Source: Clonostachys chloroleuca (Eukaryota; Ascomycota; Sordariomycetes; Hypocreales; Bionectriaceae). Taken from it: DNA of 64,000 bases. Numbering within the stretch: the stretch's first letter is position 1; each line of letters begins with the position of its first letter. Both the position numbers and the translations under genes were made by a program. Below, piece by piece: positions 22,993 through 34,384 of the stretch. A model generated the notes under the pieces. It did not search any database. It saw only the letters and a program-made list of their open reading frames with translations, and was not told the origin of the DNA. Where the stretch lies: the NCBI GenBank assembly GCA_037952775.1, contig JBANAY010000004.1, positions 13,144,001 to 13,208,000 on the forward strand, written 5' to 3'.

Positions 22993-24921
22993 ATGATAAC
23001 CTTCCTACATAAACGTACAGTCTTTGGCTTCTCCCACCCTCCATAGTGAAAGTATCTGACCATGCCTGTCGCGTTCTACAGCCTTCGCCTATGCGGCGGC
23101 AAAAATTGGGGCATCCCCGGATGAACGTGAGTCGCAATCCCCTATTGTCCAAGCCCAAGTATTGCTTGAAGAGGATCAATTCCCAGCTGACCTTGGCGAC
23201 ATTTTGCGACCACCTTCCAGTCAAGCTTATTTTCTCTATGCTTCTATCATATCCCCTGGCTGGCCTTCTCAAAAGAGTCCCTGATTCCAAACCTTGGCAA
23301 AAGAATCTCTTCAGCATCAGGTAGGTATCTCATATGCCGTCGCTAAACCGATGAACCTAGCTGAACTCTCAAATGTAGTATATCAGTATTTTATCTTGTC
23401 GGCCTTTTCGACCTGTGGGATGGCGCCTTGACGATTTTCATAAGCTCCGCCGGCACGTACTGCATTGCCAAATATCTCCGATCGAGCGCATATATGCCAT
23501 GGATTGGTTTTGCTTTCGTGATGGGGCACATGTCAATCAGCCATATCTCGCGGCAAATTGCTAATAACCCTTCTATGGTTGATATTACAGGCGCCCAGAT
23601 GGTCATGGTGATGAAGCTCAGTGCCTTCTGCTGGAACGTTGCCGATGGTCGTCTGCCCGATGAAGAACTGTCTGATTTTCAGCGCGATCGAATGCTACGC
23701 GACCTTCCGGGCTTGCTTGACTTTGCCGGCTATGTGCTCTTCTTTCCCTCTCTGCTGGCTGGGCCCGCATTCGACTACGCCGAATACCGACGCTGGGTCG
23801 ATACCACCATGTTCGATCTACCAGCGCAAGTCGATCCGTCAAAGAAACCCCCTGTACGCAAGAAGAGAAAGATTCCCCGTAGCGGAACTCCTGCTGTATG
23901 GAAGGGTGCTTCTGGTCTAGTGTGGCTTCTGCTCTTCCTCACACTCTCCGGCCCGTACGGCCACGACCAACTCCTGTCGAACTCCTACATGACTTACAAT
24001 ATCTTCCGTCGTGTCTGGATCCTATATTTAACCAACCTAGTTGCTCGTTTCAAGTACTACGGAGTTTGGTCACTGACGGAAGGCTCCTGCATTCTCGCTG
24101 GGCTGGGGTACAATGGCGTCGATCCTATTACAGGCAAAGTCTCGTGGAATCGCCTTCGGAACATTGACCCATGGGCAGTCGAAACTGCACAGAATGCCAG
24201 GGCATATCTTGGCGGCTGGAATATAAATACAAACAACTGGCTACGTAATTACGTGTATCTACGAGTTACGCCAAAGGGCAAGAAGCCTGGTTTCCGAGCC
24301 AGCATGCTTACTTTCGGGACCAGCGCGCTATGGCATGGCTTCTACCCAGGATACTACTTAACCTTCCTCTTCGCCAGTCTCGTTCAGACAGCTGCTAAGC
24401 GTACGTTGTCCATCTTGTGCCCGTGCACCAAAGCCTTCATGACTGACTTGGTACCTTCGTTTCATCAAATAGACTTCCGCAGACACGTTCGGCCTTTCTT
24501 CCTTGACCCTCTATCCGGCAAGCCTTCGTCAAAAAAGAATTACTATGACATCGCGACGTATTTCGGTACCCAGCTGACATTCTCCTTCGCCACAACTCCA
24601 TTCCTCGTCCTTCGACTTGGCGACTGTCTTCGGGTCTGGGCCCGCGTGTATTTCTACGCTCTGGTCTGGATAGTGGGCGTTTTGGCATTCTTCTCTTCTC
24701 CCGGCAAGGCCATGCTAGGCAAGCAGCTCGAGAAGCGCCAAGGAAAGGCCAGCAAGAGGCTGGTTAGGACTATCAGTTCTGAGAGTCTTTCTGGCGGTCA
24801 ACCTGTGTTGGGTATCTCCAAAGACCCTGAAGGCGATCTTGTCGAGGCGATCGAGGAGTTCAGAGCCGAGGTTGAAAGGAAGATGGCTGAAGAGTTGCAA
24901 AAGCAAAAGGCGAAGCAATAA
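22993..24921 (+). CDS. ALE1: MBOAT lysophospholipid acyltransferase (Ale1/Slc4-like)
   Basis: Multi-pass ER enzyme that transfers acyl chains from acyl-CoA to lysophospholipids (Lands cycle). Exons 22993-23014, 23082-23126, 23221-23320, 23379-24400 and 24473-24921 give 545 aa. MBOAT landmarks: LFDLWDGALT, GHMSISHISRQ, the catalytic Asn region WNINTNNWLRNYVYLR and catalytic His in SALWHGFYPGYYLTFL. The C-terminus is charged and ends EELQKQKAKQ. The first coding exon is 22 nt; it is placed by frame and gives MITFLHKPFAYAAAKIGASP, the family N-terminus. The last intron (72 nt, GTACGT...AG) is a multiple of three and free of stops, so retention would only insert 24 residues; splicing gives TAAKHFRRHVRPFFLDP, which I prefer. 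Confidence 0.92.
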
Positions 24922-25657
24922 TGAAGCCTACACTGGCTCAATCGCACACAGCATTTTCGCAAGCAAGCCGGCTTTTGAAATGACTTGAGCTGAGCCACTA
25001 CTAGACGATCATTCACGTACAAATATATTTAAAGAATTGAGAATACGGTTCACTTGGAAAAACAACAACGGCCAATCCGACAGATGAAGGAAATAAACGG
25101 AAGACTTTTATTCACACCAAGAAGCGAGAAGTATAAGTAGGCATGTGCGTATAAGATATATACATAAGTCATTAAAATCCTGAATCCGTAACACAGTCCA
25201 TGAATTGTTTTACAAGGTAGCATGGACAACAAAGTGTATACCCAAAATTGGCGTGAAGCCCATCAAAGTCGTTCATCATGCTATCCGCAAGATACTGACA
25301 ACGCTGTATAAAAGAAACAGTAGAAATGATAGAGTGTGAAATACAGTTCAGAGATCTGGCACAAAAGATGCCAAGATAAATGATAGAAAAAGTAACTGAA
25401 AAAAGAAGAGCATCGTACGTCTGGTATCGTAGATCGAAGTTCAAATATCATATACAACATTTAGTCTTAAATGGTTCCGTGAATGAGTTAGTACGTGTTG
25501 GTCGCGTGTTGCTTTTGGTTCTCCTTCATCGTGAAAGTCGTAACCGCAGGGGCCAAAAGCCTTGCGGTAGGAAATGAATGTAATAAGAAAAGATGACGTG
25601 AGAAGTGTTAAGTGTGCTGAATAGGCGTGTTTTGAATGATCGTCAGTTGAGTTCGTT
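24922..25657. other. Convergent 3' intergenic region, ALE1 and serine-rich gene
   Basis: 736 bp, AT-rich in its middle part. No coding sequence or repeat I can support. Probably the 3' UTRs of both genes. Confidence 0.5.
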
Positions 25658-28364
25658 TCATGAACGTCTGGTCCAATGCTGCTTAACGCCAACTATAATG
25701 AGTGCAATCACAGCGCCAATGACGAGGAGACCAACAATGGCCATGACCCGGTTAAGGTTCCTCCACCATCTGGCGGTGTTATATCGTGTCTCGTTTGCTG
25801 AATGAATGGCCTGAGACGAATCGTTTCCGTGGGTAAAGTCTAAATGGCTGGTACTGTTGTGCTGTTGTTGTGTCATTTCCAGAACCGGTTTAGGTGGCAA
25901 TGGTAAGAAAGCTGCAATAATCCATACTATTTCAAGAGTCAGTGGCCTTCCAGCATTTTATCTTTACAAAAAAACTTTATCTTACAAAAGGGTAAAATGA
26001 ATCCTGTAACGAACAGGGCGGTTTGACGGTTTCGAAGCCAGTCGAAGCCGCTTCCCTCCGAGCCTTCCTGGGGGGTGGTCCCCAAATGTTATAGCGACTA
26101 GCTCGGCGATCGAGGTGAAGATGAGGTGACCAGATGCTTGATGTTTGCTTCTTCACACGGCGGACAATACTAGCGACACGGCTCGGCGTCTCTTCGTCGC
26201 AGGGACCTATCTCTGAAATGGTGGGTCTAGGGATCTCGTTTTGATCATTCTTGGGATCTAGTATGGCTCCGAGAGATTGAGGTACCACAGCACTGGACGG
26301 CAGAGGAGCGTTGTGTTGTATACGCTCAAGTGAAGGCGAATGTCTCATGAATGCTTTGCCAGGGGGGGGGTTGCTCGTTGTACAATGATCCATTATACAG
26401 AGACCTAATAGAATCTGAGGACGCTTGAGCTACTAAAAATCGGCGCTCGCCACTGCAGTAATACAACCTATCCGTATAATTAGACTTCTATATCAATGCA
26501 ATTTGGGATAACTGAGGTAAACATACCTTGCCCATGCGGGGAAAGAAAGAGGGTTTAAACTACGTGTACTGGCCGAGTGTCGTAAGGCGTGTTCAGAAGC
26601 CAGCCGAGACCGGGAAGCACGGTGATGAAGCTGTACGTCGAGATCTGCAAGGCCATCACCGTGCTCATCGTAATCCCGAATCTGCCTCATACTTCCCATC
26701 AGATCCCTCCCTGAACTGCGTGTGTGCAGAGCAACGGGTGGGTACTCGAGAGACGCGCTCCTGGAGTGAGAAGGTGGCAGGGTAATATCATCCAGTCCTG
26801 CGAGAGACGATGACATACTAAGGACATGTCTACTGTTGTTGCTACTTCTGCGGTCAGTTCCCGACCAGGGAGATAATGAGCGAGATGGAGCGACGCTGCC
26901 TCCTTCGCTTTCCGACATGACTGTTGAAAGAGGCGCACTCCAGCGGTGCGGATGAGCAGGCACCATCGAGCTTGAAGTGCCAGATCCCGAAGCCATCAAG
27001 CGGGACTTCTGTTTACGCAGACCGCCTTGGATATAAACAACCGAAGCAGCGCCAATGAAGAGGGAGCGGGCTGCCTCTTGGCTAAAACTTGACCCAATCG
27101 AAGAGAGTGACGCACGGCGAAGGGATTCCCCAGAGCATGATTTGACAAGACTGCTATTATCAAACGAGTTACGCTTTGTCGGTCGCAGAGGGGCAACCAA
27201 GAGGCTCTCTTGTGAGAACTCTGGTCTGAGAGGGCTGCGGCCAGGGATGAGCGAGGAGCACGAGACTGAACGGCCATGGCGGACAAAGTTGACATCGCTG
27301 CTAGATGTGAAAGGTCGTTTTTGCTCGCGAATCGACTCAACATCAGATGATTCGGCCAGGATTTGATAATTGGACAGAGACTGTCGTGAAGATGGCGCGA
27401 AGCTTGCATCGTCATCAGCGAAATCCCCATGCTCCTCAAACTCGTATGAAATCCGACGGTCCACAGGACAAGGAGAGCTTTGCCCGTACACCTTGTAGTT
27501 TGTTCTCTCCGACAATGTAGAATTCGAAGCAATCGACTGAAAGGACTGCTTGGGCTCGATAACTCGGTCGGCATATTTTCGGCGGCTGGGCAGGATTGCA
27601 GGCATGGGCGGGAGGCTGGGAGATTTCTCCATATTAAAGACATGATCCTCCTCGTCGTTATGAGTCTGAAGACATGAATCATCTTGGCTGGATTGGGATT
27701 GGTTGTCATCGATCTTAGGCATGGTGGCCCCTCGCATTCGCCAAGCAGAAGAGGCGAGGCGATTGTTCCGCGATGCCGTGGTTTCGTTCAAGGGAGCGGA
27801 CGAATTGGACGAAAGCGACATGTCAACGGGCCCAGGTGTCGCGGGTGAGCTTTCACGATCCTCGAGGATGTAGACACTGGAGGAGACTCGACCCCAGGAT
27901 CCGCTGGGTGTGGGAGACGAAAAGGCATGAGAGGCAAACGAATCCGTCCTTGACGCAGCTGAGCCCGCGATCGGTACAAGTGAGAAAGTCTTGTTATCAG
28001 AATTAACGCTAATGACCCTCTTGGGCCGACGCGTTGTTGAGCTGCCTCCGGATGAAGATGCGCGGCTCGAGATGCTCACATTATCAGAGTCGGGCTTGAG
28101 CGAGACATGGCCGGATGCAGTGGTTATGCTGGAAGGGGTTCGTTTCAACTGTCCTGAAACGTCGGGCTTCGGAAGTGCTTCATCGTGGAGGTGTGGGGAA
28201 GCGCTGTCAATGTCCGTGTGCAGGTGCTGGGCAGAAGAAAACGTCGAGGATGAGGTTTGGGCGGACCCAGCGGAGCTGATCCGGGGTGGAGTGTAAGGAA
28301 CGAGCCGAATCTGTGCAGAAGAATCCAGCTGGCGTGAAGGCCGCTGCGATGGCTTGGGCGACAT
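25658..28364 (-). CDS. Serine-rich two-TM protein of unknown function, with two frame breaks
   Basis: Fungal protein, about 857 aa. Exons 28364-26527, 26452-25986 and 25926-25658. Exon 1 encodes a long low-complexity region rich in Ser, Pro and charged residues, beginning MSPKPSQRPSRQLDSSAQIR. The C-terminus has two hydrophobic segments, LFVTGFILPF-LWIIAAFLPL and VMAIVGLLVIGAVIALIIVG, separated by a loop with RYNTARWWRNLNR, a motif I associate with filamentous-fungal serine-rich membrane proteins. Function not established. Exon 2 changes frame twice: at a G9 run (26362-26370, plus strand), where SLYNEQPPP should continue GKAFMRHSPSLERI, and at a G6 run (26070-26075), where NIWGPPP should continue QEGSEGSGFDWLRNRQT. 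The two shifts are opposite, so total length stays divisible by three. The first could alternatively be a later splice acceptor. Confidence 0.72.
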
Positions 28365-31161
28365 GCTCAGCACTGACCCAGGATAAGACCACCAATCCTC
28401 AGGACCATGACGGCGATTTCGGGTCCCAGTTACACTTGGCCTCTTTGGTCGGCCAACGTCCTCGGTAGCAATTGAATCTGATTAAAGAGCGCACGACGGG
28501 GAAAGCGGGAGCGGCTGAGACGGTGGCTGCTGTGTATCAGAGTCGACCTGGACAAAGAGAGAGCGCGAGAAGAGGGCGAGAGAGGTCGGCAAGTAATGCA
28601 GGCCGGAAGAAGTCGACTTCACAGTTAGATTATTACGCGGTTGCCGTTTAACAGAAAAGATGCCAAATGAAAATATACCCAGTGTGAGGATCAAGAAGAT
28701 ATAACAAAACTGGAAAGGGGAAGGAACAAAATGCAGATAGATAAGTGCTGCGAGAAAGCAAGTTCAAGTGAGTGAGTGAGTGACAAGAAGATTCTTAGAG
28801 CCTCAAAGACATCAAAGACGAAAATAGATGAGCGAGCGGCAGACAATTGGCGTGGATACCACCAATGTCCAGGACAAGGAAAGAGAGGAAGACAGACGAC
28901 TGCCGCGGCAAGAAGAAAGAAGATGCAAAGCAAAGCAAGGCAGAGGGTGAAGCAAAGCAGAGCGAGCGGCAAGAAAGAAGTTGTATGAGCTCCTGCAGCT
29001 TGGTAGCCAATTGATCCGCATCGGCTGGGCCAGGGACAGGCAAGGGCGCACAGACGGATAGACAGACAGGTCTCACCAGGCGCTCCAGCGGCCAGACCCC
29101 CGTGTCTGGTCCGTCCGTCGTATCTTCTCCGCGATGCACGGCCTGCGACAAGGGCTGACCGCCATACCGCTCTTTTGGCCTGGGCTTACCATGTCTGGCA
29201 GATCCAGAGGCGCAATCCTTGATTGAGTTTGATTACCTGTGCCTACGTGGTGCGCTGTAAATGGGATGGCTGAGGCAATTCCCCACCGCCCTATGCCTGT
29301 TCCTGGCGTCTGTCAGGACGTTCCACGGCGTCCTCCACTCGAGATCCAGCCAACCAGCCTCTGCACCACCGGCCGTCATCCCATTCTCACCTGCCGCATC
29401 CTGGGTTGCAACTGCCACACAACTATAGCTGCCCACTAGCACCTCCTAGACCCGGATAGCGCCTGCCCTCGGGCGAGATATCGCGATCCAACACGGGTAG
29501 GTAGTCACTCAGGTAAGGTATGTAGTGACTTGCGAAAAGAAGTCCAGCATCATACCGAGTCTGTCGCTCTGATCGCTATATACCCCAATTCCCTTTCGTG
29601 ACCGAACCCATGGCATATCTCTCTGGCCGAGGTTCTGAACCACGGATCCCCGGAGACACTATCGCTGCACCCAAGTGGGATATTGCTGCAGCAGGGCTTC
29701 TCCTGCAGAAGCGATGGAAGCGGCCCTGCAACAGGTACAGCTTCGCCATCCTCGCTGCCAATTGGGTATCAGCTTGAGCCTGCCTGCCACCCATTTCAGT
29801 TCACTCTCCCCTTGCCCCTTTTCACCCCTTCCCCTTCGCGCTGCGATGGCTGAAAGTTAGTTGCCACCCACGGCTCAGCCATTTGCGGTCTGGTGTGGTT
29901 TGGGTTGGGTGAAATCTGTGCGCTTGGGAAAACTCTGCTTCGATGTTTGGCGCTCGGAAGCCATGCACTGGGCGGGGGTCGTCTATTCCAAGACGGGGAT
30001 GGCCTCAAATCCGGAACCTGATCCCTCCCCGCCGTAGCTCAATACCCGATTCATCAGGAGAAGCTGTTGCAGAAGAAGAAACGCGTCGGCTTCGCGTCTG
30101 GAGGCGCGCGCGTATGCTCGTGGGGGACGATCATGTTGCTTCATGCATGCATGTGATGTTTGGGTGTCGACAAACTACGTTTATATATATCTCTTGTATG
30201 CATGCATGTGCGCATGCGACTTGTGTGCGTATCTGCGACATGGGTGAATATGTTTATGCCAACCGACGTATGCGCGGTGGGCATGTTTGTCCGGCGTGTA
30301 TGCACTCCGGCTCCTGTAAGGCGCTTGCTGAGGTTCGCATTGCAGCACGTACGGGCGACTGGCTCACAGCCCAGCTCAAGCAGGTCTGGAACTCGGCGCA
30401 GGCCACTCGTTCTGCGTCAGATGGCTGTTCCACGAACCACCTCAGTTTGTCGACTATGTGGATACCCAGGGTAGGTAGCGTTCGTCTATCCTAACCCGCT
30501 TGCCTGCCGGGAAACAGCTAATACCTCTCTGGTGGTCATGCTGCGTGTTGTTACTATTGTTGTGCACTGTATTGTCTTGCTTTGTCTTGGTATAATCATC
30601 CCTTATTAGGGCCGGCCTGCCGTATTATAATGACTCAAAACAATACTAGCACCTCCGAGATAACCTCCCTCTCCCTACCTTACTTAGCCTACCCGGAAGT
30701 GCTTGCGCGTGACCATGTAAACAACTAGTATCATTGTTTGGTAATTCAATGTCTTTTCTAAGATGAGGATTTCTTTCTATGAATGCACTTGCTCGTGCAC
30801 GGGCCGTGTACTTTTAAGGAATTGGCATAAGATGAACTACCTACCGGCAATATAGTGGGATGAATTACGAACTTGGTTCAACGTTGAGTGACATACAGAG
30901 AAACCTCGCAGGCAGCACCCTAACGTGTCGGCGGAGAACTTCAATCGCACTCAGCTTACCATCAAAAATCTAGCACCCACTTGCCTCGATTGTTTTTCGC
31001 ATATTACTTGGTACACACAATTTTCATCGTAAGCGGGGTCGAGTGCTGCGAAGATTGACCTCACAGGCGAGAGGAGAGGATCTTAACACCTACCACGAGT
31101 TATGCCATTATAGCACACCACAGCACAACCCAAATTCGTTCGCGCAGCACCTCTGCCACTC
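28365..31161. other. Long divergent intergenic region with CT-rich leader
   Basis: 2.8 kb between two divergent starts. From the serine-rich gene start to about 28990 the minus strand is markedly pyrimidine-rich, as in fungal leaders and promoters. GCAT-alternating tracts occur at about 30142-30153 and 30198-30208. The short open frames have no recognisable domains. Confidence 0.5.
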
Positions 31162-32247
31162 ATGGCCAACCCAACGCCCGACGCCCCAGTCGTCAAGGAT
31201 GCCATTACTCAAACCCACGCCTTCGGATGCCTCGTGAGTTGACTCCGCAATTAATCACTTTTGCCGGTGTCTCAGATAGGCGTCGAAGCTGGCTAACCTG
31301 GGCATGTATGGATGATAGTTGGCATACTGTGTCGTCTATGTTCTCCCACTTCACCTCTCACCTGCGACTAGGGCCACACCTGGCCGCTCCCGAGATGACC
31401 CCGGAGCCATCCGAGCCCGTATCAAGGCCGTATCTCTGTCTACGGCCGTATGCTCCATCATCACTCTCGCCGTTCTGACGCTCTCCTCCCCCATTCTTGA
31501 CGCCGAAGGCAGGTCCGATCATGCCTCAGCTTGGCATGCTATGGGGTATTGGCCTTTGGGTTTGCGCGAAACAGCCCGCTCTGTTTTCTTAACCGCCCTG
31601 TTGTTTGCCGCCCCGTTGTACGAGCGACTTCTCATTGACGGCGCTTGGGAGGACTGGCTGCGTCTCGAGCCGCTTATCAGTGTCTGGAACGACATGCCCA
31701 CCTGGAGGAATTTGGTTGTGGTATGCTTATTCTCTCTCCTATTCACTTTCGTTCCGCTTACACTCAGTGGCAGGGTCCCATTACTGAGGAGTGTTTGTTT
31801 CGCTCCGCCGCAGTTCCGTTACTGCTCTTGGCTGGTAATGGTCTCTCCTCGACTGTTTTCTTATCCCCCCTCGTCTTTGGCGTAGCACACGTCCACCACT
31901 TCTACGAATTCCGTGTAACCCACCCTGGCGTGCCGCTCGTTGCCGCCATTGCCCGCTCTGTTCTCCAATTCTCCTACACCTACCTGTTTGGCATCTACGC
32001 TACCTTCATCTTCCTTCGTACGGGCTCCCTTCTTGCTGTGATCCTGGTTCATTCCTTCTGCAATGTCATGGGTCTCCCCCGCGTCTGGGGTCTAATAGAG
32101 CCCTACTGGCTCCCAGAGGGGACGAACAACGGCACCGTGAAAGCTCATACAGGCGTTTATTATCTACTACTTTTCGGAGGTATGTTTTCTTGGTGGCAAG
32201 GCTTGTATGCCCTCACCTCTTCATCAATGGCCCTTGCCGACCTGTAA
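31162..32247 (+). CDS. RCE1: CAAX prenyl protease 2 (Rce1)
   Basis: ER-membrane endopeptidase that removes the last three residues of prenylated CAAX proteins such as Ras and a-factor-type pheromones. Exons 31162-31233, 31319-31720 and 31768-32247 give 317 aa. The intramembrane glutamic protease (CPBP/ABI) motifs are all present: EECLFR after WQGPIT, the His motif FGVAHVHHFYE, and HSFCN in AVILVHSFCNVMGLPRVWG. Several hydrophobic helices (for example AVCSIITLAVLTLSSPI) support a multi-pass protein. No frame break and all introns canonical. Stop codon lies 170 bp from that of the convergent MMM1. Confidence 0.95.
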
Positions 32248-32321
32248 TTTACACCATGGGGTGGCCTTCCAGGGTGATGTAGCTCATTTATCATGTTAAT
32301 GTCTATATATCCTTCATACAA

Positions 32322-32335
32322 TTTTTTTTTTTTTT
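32322..32335. repeat. T14 homopolymer between RCE1 and MMM1
   Basis: Fourteen T in a row on the plus strand in the 170-bp convergent 3' spacer; the true length should be treated with caution given the homopolymer problems elsewhere. Confidence 0.7.
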
Positions 32336-32416
32336 CAAAGAATCGCAGGTCTCCCCTTTTCTATCATTCAGTGATGAGTGGTGTGGAGTAAATTCCGGAA
32401 GAGTACCGCTTCCTGC

Positions 32417-33700
32417 CTACGGACGAATGTCTGTGTTTATATTAGGGAGCGAGCCAGGCATCTCGAAATCGTCTTCTTCCTTGGCTTTTCGTCGCTGTCG
32501 AAGAGAAGCTTGCTCGCGGTTCTCTTCCTCGGCTGCTACCTCCTTCCGTGCCTCTTCGCGTAGATCCCGGGCGATATCTTTGCCTTTAGTTCGTGACGTT
32601 GTGCTGGCGCTTTCAGCCATGGTATCGTCAGGGCCTCGGGTATTTTTTTTCCGTGGCCACAAACTGGGCAGCGCAATTTCCTGGAAACGAGGTTCTACAG
32701 CTCGCTCATCGAACCATCGGTGTAGACGAGCTTCCACGAGTTGCGCAATCTTTGGTACGTCCTGTAGGCGTGAACGGCTACCGAGAAGACTGCGGATGGA
32801 GAAATCCAGCCGATAGTCATCAAGAAAGCTAAAGGTCATCATTGTAGGTGTGGATTGTGATGGATTGCTTGGGATGAATGAGATAGACAATGTCCCACTG
32901 AAGCGCACAATGGACACGGCCAAAGCTACAGGCAGGACAGCCGAGAGCTTTTTGGGGTAGTTTAGGAGAAGTTTTGTCTCAAGCGCCAGCGTAAGCATGT
33001 CACTCAGATCGACATCCATCCGAGCTTGTAGACGAGTCCCATCCGTAGCAGCCGTGGCCGGGTCGAAGTTCCTCCCATTGCCTAGGCTCAGGCCGTCTTC
33101 ATCAACCGGGATGATTCGACAGTTGCTGAAAATGGGGAAATCGTCACCTAGGCTCAGCTCCGTTACTCGGATTTCGTCCAGAAAATCGGGCCGCGACGTT
33201 CCATTGAGTGCCTTTGTCAAAGAATTCAGGATAGCGTCGTCATGTTGTGCATCGCTGCGAAATTGCGCAAGAGTCTGGGCGATCAAAACGTTGAACCAGT
33301 CCAGACTTTCTGGTTGATGGCTGTCTACGTTGTAATACGTTTTGCTCAGAATAGACCCTATCGTCAGGGACGGAGGAGTTCTCAAAATGGTCGACTTCTT
33401 GCGACTGAGTAGTTGTCCTTGTCGGCTGCTTGGCCTTCTGAGGCTGAGTAGCGACTGCTTATGAGCCAAAGTCCTGGACCGTCTCTCAGTCGCCCTCAGT
33501 GATGCCGTGACATCTGGTGATGGAGGGTCGCCAAAGATGAAGAATTTGATGAAGGCGGCTAAAATTAATACCATTGATAGTTGGCCAACAATGAGTCCTT
33601 GAGTAAATGATAGTCTATATGTTGGATTAGCTAATTGGCATGCCTTGCGCAAGCACATGGTGCTGGCACCTACGTCGGCTCCGGAGGAGGAACGGGGCAT
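32417..33700 (-). CDS. MMM1: ERMES subunit Mmm1 (maintenance of mitochondrial morphology)
   Basis: ER-anchored subunit of the ER-mitochondria encounter structure, with a lipid-transferring SMP domain. Single exon, 427 aa. A short lumenal N-terminus is followed by one TM segment ([17 protein letters not shown], near residues 41-57), preceded by the conserved [10 protein letters not shown]. The SMP domain begins around residue 135 ([20 protein letters not shown]) and contains [40 protein letters not shown] and [20 protein letters not shown]. The C-terminus is charged, ending [16 protein letters not shown] considered a short intron after the first eight codons but it does not keep frame, so the ORF is read straight through. 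Divergent from VPS45. Confidence 0.95.
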   Translation of the reverse strand: MPRSSSGADVGASTMCLRKACQLANPTYRLSFTQGLIVGQLSMVLILAAFIKFFIFGDPPSPDVTASLRATERRSRTLAHKQSLLSLRRPSSRQGQLLSRKKSTILRTPPSLTIGSILSKTYYNVDSHQPESLDWFNVLIAQTLAQFRSDAQHDDAILNSLTKALNGTSRPDFLDEIRVTELSLGDDFPIFSNCRIIPVDEDGLSLGNGRNFDPATAATDGTRLQARMDVDLSDMLTLALETKLLLNYPKKLSAVLPVALAVSIVRFSGTLSISFIPSNPSQSTPTMMTFSFLDDYRLDFSIRSLLGSRSRLQDVPKIAQLVEARLHRWFDERAVEPRFQEIALPSLWPRKKNTRGPDDTMAESASTTSRTKGKDIARDLREEARKEVAAEEENREQASLRQRRKAKEEDDFEMPGSLPNINTDIRP

Positions 33701-34384
33701 GCTTCAGACGCCATGTCTGGCAAGGCGGCCAAGGATAATCCTAGAGAGTCCTATGCTATGGAAAGAGTAGGACCAAGTTGGATATGCTGATTGTTTGCGC
33801 GTGCTGGAATAGGACGGGTCCTCATGTGTTGGGTAGGTAGTTGTTCTTCCTTGGAACCTGCGCCTTCTGGACGGTATGAGATCTCGCACCGCGAAACCGA
33901 TCTGGGTCGCTGAATATGTGTACAGCAGGCAAAAAAACAGACGGCCGTGTTAAGGATCAATGTCGAAGGGTAATAATTAAATTCCCTGCCTCATCCGTGG
34001 CAACTCTAAGCTGAAGCCGCCAGCTAGTCGCAAGTTGAGGGTCCTGGCAATCCTTGTACCGAAGCCACTTTTCAGCCACTTGGCGGAGTATCAAGGTTAT
34101 GCGGCTAACGGGGCGATCCGTTAGCTAATGACGACAACGCCTCTTCTAAGAGCGACGTCTCATCAACAGAATTACAAGCCCGCGACAGCAGTTCAGCCAC
34201 ACAAGGACCCCCAAGGCATAGCGTATTCAAGAAAGAGATCACGCAGTTTTGTGGACAAGTCTGTTGCACCACTCTGACGCTTTCACACCTTAATTCTTGG
34301 CCAGCTGCCTACTGCACGGGTGGAATGGTGCAACTCCACAACAACTGAGAGAGGGCGCTCGTCTATTCAGCAGGCTTGCCCAAT
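33701..34384. other. Divergent promoter region, MMM1 and VPS45
   Basis: 684 bp with no recognisable coding sequence. Open frames in it are short and lack domains. Confidence 0.5.

Noticed and set aside
30142..30208. GCAT-alternating tracts as a regulatory or Z-DNA element
   Set aside because: Too short and isolated to support more than chance.
33640..33700. A short intron near the MMM1 start (GTAGGT...TAG)
   Set aside because: The acceptor phase does not match the donor; reading straight through gives a normal Mmm1 N-terminus.
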